DNA of 64,000 nucleotides, from NCBI GenBank assembly GCA_026770025.1, contig JAMXDE010000023.1:1-64000 (forward strand). Reading direction: 5' to 3'. The translations under genes were made by a program, and so were the position numbers. The stretch comes from Craspedostauros australis. Lineage: Eukaryota; Bacillariophyta; Bacillariophyceae; Mastogloiales; Achnanthaceae. Numbering within the stretch: position 1 is the stretch's first letter; each line of letters starts with the position of its first letter. Under the pieces are notes generated by a model that was given only the letters and a program-made list of their open reading frames with translations, did no database searches and was not told where the DNA came from. This document shows positions 12,663-22,123 of this stretch, in pieces.

Positions 12663-12832
12663 TGACAATTCTCACAGAATTCCTTACTTCTTACTTCTTT
12701 ACTAATCCTATTAGTCAAATACTGGTCGGGGGCTGTCTTCGGACAGCACTCACAAATAAACAACAAGAGCTCCGACCAGGGCACGAAACAACGGGCCAAT
12801 ACGTCTTTCGTAGTTACTTGCACTGTTTGACA
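12663..12832 (+). repeat. Copia 5' LTR
   Basis: 170 bp, TGACAATTC...TTTGACA. It carries an 8-bp outer stem (12722-12729 with 12772-12779), a hairpin GCTGTC-TTCG-GACAGC (12732-12747) and AATAAA (12755-12760) inside the outer loop. Confidence 0.95.
12722..12779 (+). promoter_or_regulatory. Predicted structured RNA with UUCG tetraloop around AATAAA, 5' LTR
   Basis: CTGGTCGG pairs with CCGACCAG over 8 bp. Inside, a 6-bp stem closes a C(UUCG)G tetraloop, one of the most stable known, followed by an unpaired AATAAA. The same structure recurs in the 3' LTR at 18438-18495. A role in RNA 3'-end formation or reverse transcription is inference. Confidence 0.6.
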
Positions 12833-12909
12833 GATTAAGAGTCGTGCTTACCAACACTGAGCAACACCCAACACCACACCACCCTTTTACCGTCTTACGA
12901 GCTATCACC

Positions 12910-14307
12910 ATGGACCGACCAACCAACATCAACACCTTCAACAAGATCATCCAAGAGCTGGTTCAGCTCGATGATGAAGAGATGGAGTTCCTCGGTGAGA
13001 AGCTCGGGAGACTCGATCGCGCGATCCGCAACTCGGACGCGACCATCGTGGCGGCGTTGACGCTTTCGCCAACGCTGTCGGCAATCAGCATCACCAACAT
13101 CCTCCGCATCTTCGTGTACGCAAGAGCCAACACGATCACTGCGCGCACGGATTGGGCAGCAATTGACCTGTTCAACGACGCGAACAACTACGTGCCGCCA
13201 GAAGTCAGCACGCCAGTCGCAAACGCAGCCGCTCAAGTTCGATCGGAAATCGCGATCAGAGAGGCAGCCGCAGCAGCGGAGATGACAGTCGCGACCAGCC
13301 GCGAGATCACCGTCAGCTCCCCGAGCCGCGCGACACGCACATCAAGATCACCACGGACCCCGCGAACTCCATCAGGATGGAAGTTCGACAAGGTCAGCAT
13401 GCCGGAAGCACCCGAGTTCACTGGAATGAACTGCAACTGGTATGACTGGAAGATCGCATTCAAGCGCCAACTGGTCACATCCAGATACGCCGCGTACCTC
13501 AGCGCAGACAAACCGTCACACTTCGAGGACGAGATCGACCAGCAGCTGTACACGGTGCTGCACACGAAGACGGCGGATGGATGTGCAGCGTTCATCGTGG
13601 AAGCCCACGAACCCAACGGACACGATGCGTTCCAGGCACTCGTGCGAACATACGAGTCGCCCGAACACAAAGCTGAAGCCATCGTCGAAGAAGAACAGAA
13701 GATCGCCGAGCTCCGTTACGACGGATCCGAGCCCTTCCCAGTATTCGTCAATGCTTTCTCCAAATGCATCCGCGTCATGGAGCAGAACGGGAAGCAAATG
13801 ACAGACCAACAGAAGATCGCAAAGTTCTTCCGCAACATCACGGACGATCGCTTCACGAGCGAGATGTCCAGGTTCCGTCACACGGAACAGTCCTTTTCCG
13901 CCATCCGGGAGGCATTCATGCAACATGATGCGCTCCTCGCGAAGTCGGAAGGGCACTACTCTCCCAAGCGCAACCGTTGCTACCAGCAGAAGGACACCAA
14001 GGACGACCGCAAGAGGCCACGCGAATCCTCCAAGTGGGATCGCAAGGGCGCCGCATCATTTCGGTTGCCGGACTCCGTCTTCCGTCGCATGCCGGCGAGC
14101 ACTCAAGTGCTCCTCGTTGAAGCGTCTCGTCACTTCCGCACCACCGGGAAACCAATCGATGAGGACACCCTCAAGCGCAACAAGCCAACCGAGTACGCGC
14201 GCAACCTCGAGTTGCCACTGACCCAGCGAGGACCCAAGCGGCCTCGCACGGGCGACCACAAGACCGGACGACCCGGCACCCAAGGACCATGGAACGCCGG
14301 TTCTTGA
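12910..14307 (+). CDS. gag: Copia Gag
   Basis: The ATG at 12910 sits in CACCATGG, the best start in this frame, and gives 465 residues. Residues ~150-350 hold a retrotransposon Gag-like core (WYDWKIAFKRQL, then an acidic/aromatic helical stretch). The C-terminal third is basic (KRPRESSKWDRKG) but has no CCHC zinc knuckle, so RNA binding may rely on these basic patches. The stop TGA (14305-14307) is followed in the same frame by CAA TCA and then by pol. Gag forms the virus-like particle of the element. Confidence 0.88.
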   Translation: MDRPTNINTFNKIIQELVQLDDEEMEFLGEKLGRLDRAIRNSDATIVAALTLSPTLSAISITNILRIFVYARANTITARTDWAAIDLFNDANNYVPPEVSTPVANAAAQVRSEIAIREAAAAAEMTVATSREITVSSPSRATRTSRSPRTPRTPSGWKFDKVSMPEAPEFTGMNCNWYDWKIAFKRQLVTSRYAAYLSADKPSHFEDEIDQQLYTVLHTKTADGCAAFIVEAHEPNGHDAFQALVRTYESPEHKAEAIVEEEQKIAELRYDGSEPFPVFVNAFSKCIRVMEQNGKQMTDQQKIAKFFRNITDDRFTSEMSRFRHTEQSFSAIREAFMQHDALLAKSEGHYSPKRNRCYQQKDTKDDRKRPRESSKWDRKGAASFRLPDSVFRRMPASTQVLLVEASRHFRTTGKPIDEDTLKRNKPTEYARNLELPLTQRGPKRPRTGDHKTGRPGTQGPWNAGS

Positions 14308-14316
14308 CAATCAAAG
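14302..14316 (+). promoter_or_regulatory. Putative stop-codon readthrough signal TGA-CAA-TCA
   Basis: The only stop between gag and pol is TGA, followed by CAATCA. This matches the STOP-CAR-YYA type I readthrough context known from tobamovirus replicase genes. Both frames are identical in phase, so suppression alone yields Gag-Pol. Confidence 0.6.
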
Positions 14317-17300
14317 ACGGGCACAACTCGCCGTCAGTCGGAGATTGTCATCCACCTCAAACCCCGCGACTGTAGGGGGGCGAGCGTGACAACCGCAGCG
14401 GGAATGCCCGGACGTGCACGTCCGGTGGCACCACAAGAGTCCCGTCCGTGCACAACCCACCTGACAGTGGAGCACTGCATCCGAAGGGCAAGAGTAACGA
14501 ACAATAGCCAAGGCTTTATCGTCCTAGACTCAGGGGCGGACGGAGACATCGTTCATGCGTCGGGCTGGGAGGTGACCCACACACACCAACAAGAGTTTCG
14601 TGCCCGAGGGGCGACAATCAGCTCACCAATCGAGACATTCCAGATGGTTGACGCGGTGGCAGCATACGAGCCCCCATCAGGCGGCGTGATCCTCATCAAA
14701 GCGAACTACGTGGCTCTCGACAAGCATCCACAGCAGACGGAATCACTGTTTAACACACATCATATGCGCGCGTCCGGACTGAACGTCTACGATCGCCTAA
14801 TCGAACATCAGGGACAGCAGCGGGTCTCATCGGACGAAATCAGCATACCGCTGGAGAACCATGAAGGCACCACGCTCAGAATTCCCATCAGAAAGCCGAC
14901 AGCCCACGAGATGGCAACGGCGCAGCATATCATTATATGCGACAGACATCAGCGTCTGCGACGCAACGCAGGTCGGGTCGATTTCACGCGAATCTTCAGG
15001 CACCTTCCGCCACACGTGGTGGAGAAGACAATGGTGGCATCCACTCAGCTGGCGGATACTCCGATCGAGGCAGAGTCAAGGCTTATCCCGCGGCAGTATC
15101 GAGCGCAGCGAGCAGGAGTGCTGCAGCCCAACAGGATCGACGGCAGAGTTGACACGGACACGTTCTTCTCCACCGTCCAGTCCATCCGGCACTACAAATG
15201 CTTCCAGCTATTCTCACACCAACAATCGAAATTCATCTGGGCGAAGCCATTGGGCCGCGAGGCCATGGCGCCAGGGGCGCTCACGGACTTCATCATCCGC
15301 ATCGGCGCTCCGGACCTACTCGTATCAGACAATTCGCAGGTGCAATCGGGCAAGGCATGGAAAGCGGTCACATCCCGCTATTTGATCAAGCACCAGTTCA
15401 CTGTGCCAATGAATCAGAACCAGAATCACGCAGAACGAGCGATCGGTGATGTCAAGCGGCATGCATACCAGCTTCTGTGGGCCGCCTCGGCGCCACTCTC
15501 ATTCTGGTGCTATGCTGTGCAACACGCGATCGACACATGGAACTACACGGCGAAGGCGAGCCTCCAATGGCGCACTCCAATCGAGATTCTTCGAGGAAAC
15601 ACTCCCGACATCTCGATGTTTCGCTTCACGTTCTTCCAGCCCGTATGGTTCTTCGAACCCATGACCAAATTCCCCCACCATCCATTCAAGCCAGGGTACT
15701 TCCTTGGCATCGCATGGAACCACGGCGACCCATTCACCTACACCGTATGGTCGCCACGAGGCGATGACATCACGAAGGGCACCGCGCTTGTGCGCAACAT
15801 CGTCAAGCCGCGTGTCGTCGAAGACGCCATTCCTCCACGCATCACGGACGCGGAGATCAACCGCATCGCTCGACTCGATATCATCCACACCACTACGCGC
15901 GGCGAATCCGGCGAACGCGCCAGGACCAAGACATTGCCGGCGGAACTCGCTCGACAGGTCCGCGAGGCCATCGACGCGATTGCTGTGCAGTCAGGGGCGG
16001 CGGCGGGTCCACCGGAGCCGGAGACGCAGGAGGTCAGGGGCGTATCCGAGACTAACACGCCAGCAGGCACGGCTGACCGATGGTTCGGTCAACCAAACAT
16101 AATTCCCAACGACGGCGACATGCCGGAACATAATGCACACGGCGTCATCTCCGATGATGACGGCGAAGCATCCACGGGTAACATCTCTGAGGAGACCGAT
16201 GACTCCGAAGTCACGGCGATGCCAGATCCTCCGGAGCACCGCTCTCAGGGGCGTGAGTCCTCTCTCATCGAGAGAGAGCATGACGAGCTGTTCCGAAATC
16301 AGGTCGAAAACGAGAAATCTGACGACTTGGCAATCAACTCCATCCTCAGCCACGCATTCAGAGACGGGCATCTACACTTCAACGTGCAATGGTCCAATAC
16401 TGAAACGCAATGGTTCCGATATGATGTGATCCGAGCAGACCATCCCGAAATGGTAGCACGATACATCATTGACAACGAACCACGACGCAACGGTCGACAC
16501 AATCGACAATCGCAAGTCCTACTCAAGTGGGCAAAACATGCTCTGCGAGCCATCGGGCGCAGAATCCGAAGGATCGAGCGAACTCGGGCATTCACAATGG
16601 ATGACGACGACAACATCATCATCATCAGACGAATCCGTCCAGGCAAGAAGAAGCCGAAACGAGACTACTTCGCCACTGTGTATCAATACGGTGTCGAGGT
16701 CCCACGCAACATGAAACATGCATTGCAACTGGATGAGGCCAACGGGGATCACCAATGGAGAGACGCAGCGAAGAAGGAAATCGACGCATTGATCGAACTC
16801 GACTGCTTCACATTCCACCCATCAACATACCAACCACCAGCGGACTACCAGAGCACGAAACTCCGACTCATATTCGCGGTCAAACAAGATCTGCGACGTA
16901 AGGGGCGCTTGGTAGCAGGCGGGCATCTCATCGAGCTGGCGGACAACATCCGAGTCTACTCATCAACCGTCAAGTCGACAAGCGTCCGCATCCTTGATGC
17001 AATAGCAGATGCAAACAACCTGCACCAGCTATGTGGCGACGTCGGCAACGCATTCGTCAATGCGTACACCAATGAGAAGATCTACGCGACAGCAGGAAAG
17101 GCATTCGACGACAAAGAAGGACAAGTCATCGTGCTCAAGAAGGCACTGTACGGTCTTCGGTCGAGCGCTCAACGATTCCATGCACACTTCGCCAATACTC
17201 TCTCATCAATGGGATTCACGCCATCACGGCATGATCAGGATGTATGGATCCAGCGCAGAGACGACTCTGGCTACGACTACATCTGTACCCACGTGGACGA

Positions 17301-18381
17301 CTTCAAGATAGTCGCCAAAGACCCAGATCAGTACATGAAAGCGATCCAACAAGTCTACACAGTCAAAGATATCGGACCGCCGAAATACTATCTTGGCAAC
17401 GATTATTCCAGGAACGCAAAAGGAAAATGGAGCGTCGGATGCGACAAATACATTTCCAATGCTCTGGACAAGATCGAACGGCTCCATGGGGAACTGCATG
17501 ACCAACATGTACCCATGAAGAGCAAGGATCATCCGGAAACGGATGATACGCCACTACTAACACCTGACGAGCAACAACAGTTCCAGCAGCTCATCGGCAT
17601 GCTGAACTGGGTTGTACAGCTCGGACGTTTCGACGTCGCATTTGCCACCTCTTCTCTCTCACGTTTCACATCAACACCACGAAAAGGGCATCTCACGAGA
17701 GCACTTAAGATATGGGGATACCTCAAGAACAAATCCACGCTGAGAACCATGATCGATTCAAAACCTATCGCATTCGAGAACTTCAATCCAGAATCGCCCA
17801 ACCCGGAGATGGTTGCACAGATGAAGGAAGAGTACCCCGAAGCGGCGGAGGACATTGACGATCAGGCACCGGCAGCGATATATCCTGAGATCCAGATGTG
17901 CGCATTTGTCGATGCGGACCATGCTCACGATCTGGTCACGCGGAGATCGAACACCGGCATCATCATCTTTCTGGGGCGCACCCCAGTGCACTTCTCCAGC
18001 AAACGCCAGACATCAGTCGCAACATCAACATACGGAGCAGAATTCAATGCAATGCGCTCGGCAACCGAGGAAATCATTGCACTCCGATACGCACTCCGAT
18101 CTCTGGGAGTCACAGTCAAAGCGCCAACGATCACCTTCGGTGACAACAATGCAGTGATATCGAACACGACCATTGCAGACAGCTTGCTTCAAAAGAAGCA
18201 CGTGGCAATCTCATTCCACAGAGTCCGCGAAGCGGTGGGAGCTGGAATCCTTGTCCCAGTCTATGTCCCATCAAAGCGGAACTTTGCAGATATGCTCACG
18301 AAGGCGCTGGCAAAGCCAGAACTCACATCATTTGTCACAACTCTGTTCTATGCAGGTCTACCTCGAGATCAAGGGGCGTGA
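14308..18381 (+). CDS. pol: Copia Pol (protease-integrase-RT-RNase H), by readthrough
   Basis: The frame is open directly after the gag TGA for 1,357 residues, with no ATG until well into the frame. Protease: LDSGADGD (~14524). Integrase catalytic residues: D in RVDTDTF (~15151), D in LVSDNS (~15328) and E in HAERAI (~15433). RT: the catalytic pair in THVDDF (~17295), with HVDD in place of the common YVDD. RNase H: D in FVDADH (~17908), E in YGAEFNAM and D in FGDNNAV. The N-terminal HHCC zinc domain of integrase is not evident. The pol stop codon is formed by the first three bases of the 3' LTR. Pol is probably made as a Gag-Pol fusion and cut by its own protease. Confidence 0.88.
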   Translation, partial: QSKTGTTRRQSEIVIHLKPRDCRGASVTTAAGMPGRARPVAPQESRPCTTHLTVEHCIRRARVTNNSQGFIVLDSGADGDIVHASGWEVTHTHQQEFRARGATISSPIETFQMVDAVAAYEPPSGGVILIKANYVALDKHPQQTESLFNTHHMRASGLNVYDRLIEHQGQQRVSSDEISIPLENHEGTTLRIPIRKPTAHEMATAQHIIICDRHQRLRRNAGRVDFTRIFRHLPPHVVEKTMVASTQLADTPIEAESRLIPRQYRAQRAGVLQPNRIDGRVDTDTFFSTVQSIRHYKCFQLFSHQQSKFIWAKPLGREAMAPGALTDFIIRIGAPDLLVSDNSQVQSGKAWKAVTSRYLIKHQFTVPMNQNQNHAERAIGDVKRHAYQLLWAASAPLSFWCYAVQHAIDTWNYTAKASLQWRTPIEILRGNTPDISMFRFTFFQPVWFFEPMTKFPHHPFKPGYFLGIAWNHGDPFTYTVWSPRGDDITKGTALVRNIVKPRVVEDAIPPRITDAEINRIARLDIIHTTTRGESGERARTKTLPAELARQVREAIDAIAVQSGAAAGPPEPETQEVRGVSETNTPAGTADRWFGQPNIIPNDGDMPEHNAHGVISDDDGEASTGNISEETDDSEVTAMPDPPEHRSQGRESSLIEREHDELFRNQVENEKSDDLAINSILSHAFRDGHLHFNVQWSNTETQWFRYDVIRADHPEMVARYIIDNEPRRNGRHNRQSQVLLKWAKHALRAIGRRIRRIERTRAFTMDDDDNIIIIRRIRPGKKKPKRDYFATVYQYGVEVPRNMKHALQLDEANGDHQWRDAAKKEIDALIELDCFTFHPSTYQPPADYQSTKLRLIFAVKQDLRRKGRLVAGGHLIELADNIRVYSSTVKSTSVRILDAIADANNLHQLCGDVGNAFVNAYTNEKIYATAGKAFDDKEGQVIVLKKALYGLRSSAQRFHAHFANTLSSMGFTPSRHDQDVWIQRRDDSGYDYICTHVDDFKIVAKDPDQYMKAIQQVYTVKDIGPPKYYLGNDYSRNAKGKWSVGCDKYISNALDKIERLHGELHDQHVPMKSKDHPETDDTPLLTPDEQQQFQQLIGMLNWVVQLGRFDVAFATSSLSRFTSTPRKGHLTRALKIWGYLKNKSTLRTMIDSKPIAFENFNPESPNPEMVAQMKEEYPEAAEDIDDQAPAAIYPEIQMCAFVDADHAHDLVTRRSNTGIIIFLGRTPVHFSSKRQTSVATSTYGAEFNAMRSATEEIIALRYALRSLGVTVKAPTITFGDNNAVISNTTIADSLLQKKHVAISFHRVREAVGAGILVPVYVPSKRNFADMLTKALAKPELTSFVTTLFYAGLPRDQGA

Positions 18382-18548
18382 CAATTCTCACAGAATTCCT
18401 TACTTCTTACTTCTTTACTAATCCTATTAGTCAAATACTGGTCGGGGGCTGTCTTCGGACAGCACTCACAAATAAACAACAAGAGCTCCGACCAGGGCAC
18501 GAAACAACGGGCCAATACGTCTTTCGTAGTTACTTGCACTGTTTGACA
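18379..18548 (+). repeat. Copia 3' LTR
   Basis: 170 bp, no difference seen from the 5' LTR by eye. It supplies the pol stop codon and carries the second copy of the UUCG/AATAAA structure. Confidence 0.95.
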
Positions 18549-18553
18549 GTCGT
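18549..18553. repeat. Target site duplication, right (GTCGT)
   Basis: Matches 12658-12662. The bases after it (GACACACATC) continue the pre-insertion locus. Confidence 0.9.
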
Positions 18554-18895
18554 GACACACATCATCCGTGCCGTTTTCTTGGAGCGCGGTTGTTTTGGTG
18601 GTTGTGGGCGCAAAGATCTGAATGTCAAATAATTCATCTAACCTTCCATCAGCCATGAGCCAAATTGGATTGTCGACTTCAACAGTGTTTTATTTCTATT
18701 TTGAATATTTACCCAAGCTCCCACAATCCACAACCTTGGAATGTTAACTTGCACAAGAAATATTGTGCGAATACTCCACGAGTAAGATGAAAGAGTACGC
18801 TGGTGCTATGATAGTTTAACGTCCAATCCATGCCAACACAACATGGATGGGAAGGGTTCAGTAGGTGGGAAACGAGTGGAACCATTCTCAACGAG
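18554..18895. other. Intergenic
   Basis: Lies between the copia element and the 3' end of the minus-strand membrane protein gene. I see no ORF or RNA gene. It may hold the 3' UTR of the membrane protein. Confidence 0.5.
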
Positions 18896-21154
18896 TTAGT
18901 CGAACGATAGGCTCATGTTCGGGATAACTAAGGCAAGGAGAGCGACGGATGGCCGGGCAAGCGACAAGAGCCGGTCGCATTGCTGAAGAAGCGCGATACC
19001 TTCGACGACAGTCTGTTGAGAGCATTTCTGCTGGTGATTGCGATGGTGGCGATTGCCAATGGTAGCATGCACCAAGGAATAGCAATACTGCTGGAGGACG
19101 AGTATGGCTGCTGATGCTGTGACCACGACGATGCCGTAGGCGGTCATGTAACATGGTGGAAATCCTTCCCTGTGCAAAACTGAGTACAGGAATACGACAT
19201 TGGTGACGTCATGGACAGCCCCAGGCGCCTGAAGGCATCTGAGGATGTGGTGGGACACGATCGTGGCCACGAGCCTCGCTGTGTGAGCCAGTGCGCAAGA
19301 GCCCAAGCAAGTCCCGAGGCGGAGCGTGTCTTCCCAGTCAGCCCACCATCCTGTCGGCGGCCTGGCGTAGGATTGGACGAAAGCATGTGTCCAATCGCCA
19401 ACGAGATTGCCGGGCGTCATCAAGCCATTCGGATCAGCAACACGAGCGTGGTCGTTGCAGTCGCACATCAGTTGGGCAACAAGTGCCCAAGCTGAGACAG
19501 CGGCCGGGTTTAGCTGTGCACTTGTGCGTGAGAGGAACCAGGTCGTTGCGGTCGGAGCAAGCAGCCAGCTCATGTAACTCAGCATGATTACTTCGCTGGC
19601 GATCCTTTTGATTGCTTCCGAAATCCTGCATTGCAAAGACTCGATCGATCGTTGCGATCTTTCATTCTGGCCATCCCGCAGTGCATTCACGAACATCTCA
19701 TGATCATTCATAGCAGCCGGGAACTGGCTCGCGGACACTTGGAGTGAGTCGCGAAGAGGGGTGCAAAGCGATCCTGGCGGAAACCGATCGCCAGGAGGAT
19801 GACTATGAGCAGCACCGTCATTTGACCTCGGATATTGGACAAGCGTCGGGGGTCCATCGAGGGGGCTGCGCATGCTGCGCTCCTCGGTGTATGGTGGCGG
19901 ATGGCCTCGCAGTGTGTGAGTGCGATCCCCGCTTCTTGTTTGCAACGCGAGAGCATTAATTCTATCACCGCCGCTTTCAGCACAAGGTCCGCACTCATCT
20001 CTCAAGGGCTCTGCACATGAGATTGCGGTTGAGGTTGTCTCCGTCGCCGCGACTGGGGCACTATCGTTGCATGACGTTGCTCTTGCTAGCGGTGGTGTTG
20101 GCCATGATCGCGGCGATGAATCTCTTTCATTTCCACGAACACTAATGGATGGTTCCTGTGTTGTCCTGCCATCGCCAATGCGAGTATCAAGTCCTCTACC
20201 AGCATCCATGTCGACATTGGCGCGTGCATAAATATTGTCATTCGTCGTGTCAGCGAGGGAGCATGGTGCCCTTGGTTGTTGTGCGATGCTGTCATGAGCT
20301 TGCGCTGCATCCTTACTTGTTCCGCTTACGTTGTCGCTGTGTCTAATTGGGCTGTCCTCCCCAGTATGAGCGTGCACGCTCATTGTGCGATATTCAGCAC
20401 GCTGGGTTTTCTTCCGTGAATGCAACTTGCGCACCCATATTATCGGCGCCAGCGTTATTAGCAACGCGAAAGACGACAGGAGCAATAAATAGTGATGCCG
20501 CCAAGCCTGTGCCATGCCGTGGCAAAACCTCGATTGGCAAACGAAAAGCATCGAAGATGCGTCATGCTTGAGCGGTTTGGTGGTTACCACCAGGATGTCA
20601 TCGGCAGCCTCAATGCTTGGCAGTGTGGCGTGGTCTTTCCGTGAGCTTTGGTGTTCCTTTCGCTCCTGGCTTTGATCCATGCAAGAGCCGGCGGTCGCAG
20701 CGCAGCTTCCACTGCGCATGGGATTAAGGAGGTCATCACGCCGTTGCTGGAAGGATGAGACGACTTCGATATCGCTGGATTGGTCTGCAGATTCGTCGTC
20801 ACCCAAGAGCTCCAGAACGATCTTCGCTATGTCGTCGTTCATGGTTTCATCGTCGTCGTCGTCGTCGTCGTCGTCGTCAGTAGTGAAGGTATTGATGTGA
20901 ACGTCGTTGTTGCCGTTGTTGCTGCTGCTTCCGTTGCTGCAGGTGACAATCTTGTTGGCCACGTCGCTTTCGTACAACACAGCGAAGTCGTCGCTGTTTG
21001 TATCGCAGTCTGTATCTGCAGGAACGGAGGAGGTACGTCGCGTGGTACTCGTACGAGTAGGGAAGCTAGACAGATGCTGTCCATTCAGGCCGAAATGGGG
21101 CTGTGGTTGCGTCTTGAGATGTGACGCCCAAGAATCCCAACCATTCGTTTCCAT
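18896..21154 (-). CDS. Unknown multi-pass membrane protein with long disordered region
   Basis: I do not recognise the family. The first ATG in frame (21154) gives 752 residues. The frame stays open further upstream with no ATG, so a missed 5' exon is possible. The N-terminal third is acidic and low-complexity, with a run of ten Asp coded by a GAC repeat (near 20850-20880). A hydrophobic segment (YLLLLSSFALLITLAPIIWV) follows, then ~250 residues of Ser/Thr/Arg-rich linker. At least two more membrane segments come next (MLSYMSWLLAPTATTWFL and GIVVVTASAAILVLQQYC). The gene is divergent from the E2 gene across a 0.97-kb gap. An integral membrane role is inferred from hydrophobicity alone. Confidence 0.6.
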   Translation of the reverse strand: METNGWDSWASHLKTQPQPHFGLNGQHLSSFPTRTSTTRRTSSVPADTDCDTNSDDFAVLYESDVANKIVTCSNGSSSNNGNNDVHINTFTTDDDDDDDDDDETMNDDIAKIVLELLGDDESADQSSDIEVVSSFQQRRDDLLNPMRSGSCAATAGSCMDQSQERKEHQSSRKDHATLPSIEAADDILVVTTKPLKHDASSMLFVCQSRFCHGMAQAWRHHYLLLLSSFALLITLAPIIWVRKLHSRKKTQRAEYRTMSVHAHTGEDSPIRHSDNVSGTSKDAAQAHDSIAQQPRAPCSLADTTNDNIYARANVDMDAGRGLDTRIGDGRTTQEPSISVRGNERDSSPRSWPTPPLARATSCNDSAPVAATETTSTAISCAEPLRDECGPCAESGGDRINALALQTRSGDRTHTLRGHPPPYTEERSMRSPLDGPPTLVQYPRSNDGAAHSHPPGDRFPPGSLCTPLRDSLQVSASQFPAAMNDHEMFVNALRDGQNERSQRSIESLQCRISEAIKRIASEVIMLSYMSWLLAPTATTWFLSRTSAQLNPAAVSAWALVAQLMCDCNDHARVADPNGLMTPGNLVGDWTHAFVQSYARPPTGWWADWEDTLRLGTCLGSCALAHTARLVATIVSHHILRCLQAPGAVHDVTNVVFLYSVLHREGFPPCYMTAYGIVVVTASAAILVLQQYCYSLVHATIGNRHHRNHQQKCSQQTVVEGIALLQQCDRLLSLARPSVALLALVIPNMSLSFD
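20846..20880. repeat. (GTC/GAC)n trinucleotide tract
   Basis: Inside the unknown membrane protein gene; it encodes a poly-Asp run. It is likely length-polymorphic in whole codons. Confidence 0.85.
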
Positions 21155-22123
21155 CTGTGATGCGTGCACAATTGCCTCTTGGATTCCAATGAGGTTGCCG
21201 TCGGTGATGGTGATTACGTTGGCCGGCGATCCTGACTGCGATGTGATGTGATGTTGTGCCAACCGACATCGTTTTTGTGGGTGTTGTGGGTGTTGGAGTT
21301 TGGGCAAGTGAGAAGAGGCACGCACACGGAACACGTTTGGGATTTGAATTTGAAAGCCATTTTTCCAAACCCCATCAACGGCATCATTTCGGAAGCGTGT
21401 GCCACGAAAAACTGTCAGTTTCCGACCCTCGTGATTGGTTTTGGTTGGTCATTGTTTCACGAGTTGACTTTAGCACCCACGAACAAGAAAACGGCGTAAA
21501 CAAGAACGGGAAACATGTTGGAAACAGGCAAACACCAAAAATGACGCAGCACAAAAAAGACGACGAAAGAACCGAACGACCAAAACCGCACAACGCCACG
21601 GCGCAGCACATGACGTAACGCGAAACTGTTCTCGAGGCCTCTCTGTGTGGCAACGACAGCGACCACACACACACACAAAAGAAGAAAGCGCAAATCAGCA
21701 CCACACACCACAACACAATCTTCGAGGAAGGAAGCAAAGAGAAAGAGAGGCAGAACAAGAGCAAAGTGAAGAGCGCAATAGAGTATAACACTCGCAAAGA
21801 CACAGTCCACCACACCCACTCCAGTCATATAGTCGAAGAGCGCGGATTTATTCGCAGGACACAGCTGTAGCTACCGAACAGACCCAGCTGCGTAGAGGCA
21901 AAGCGTACTGATCCAACTACTATTCAGACACCAACAGTCCGAGACGACGAGAAAAAAGCAAACACAAATCCCGAACACCTAACCAAAACAGAAGAAAACA
22001 AAGAAGCAACGCAATTCGACAAGTGAGAGCCTCAGGTCAGACAGTCTTCAAACCCGCACGACAACCAGATACAATCTACGAGACAACCTACGAGACAAAC
22101 TACAAGACAATCTACAACGCAAG
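21155..22123. other. Divergent intergenic region with leader tandem repeat
   Basis: Separates the minus-strand membrane protein gene from the plus-strand E2 gene. It is AC/GA-rich (ACACACAC near 21664). Just before the E2 start codon, 22070-22120 holds imperfect ~15-17-bp repeats of the type CTACGAGACAAC, probably in the 5' UTR. No extra gene is seen. Confidence 0.6.

Larger units (their letters stand above)
12663..18548 (+). mobile_element. Intact Ty1/copia LTR retrotransposon (CoDi-like)
   Basis: Total length is 5,886 bp. The two 170-bp LTRs (12663-12832 and 18379-18548) appear identical, start with TG and end with CA. The 5-bp direct repeat GTCGT flanks the element at 12658-12662 and 18549-18553. 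The order protease-integrase-RT-RNase H is that of Ty1/copia. All coding frames are open apart from one stop codon between gag and pol. The integrase SDN...N-x-AER pattern reminds me of diatom CoDi elements. Identical LTRs imply a recent insertion. No TGG-type primer-binding site is evident after the 5' LTR. A weak purine tract (AAGGGGCG, 18371-18378) precedes the 3' LTR. Confidence 0.95.

Noticed and set aside
21334-21336. GTG as start of the unknown membrane protein
   Set aside because: Nuclear genes rarely start at GTG. The first ATG in frame is 21154, so I used that and noted a possible upstream exon.
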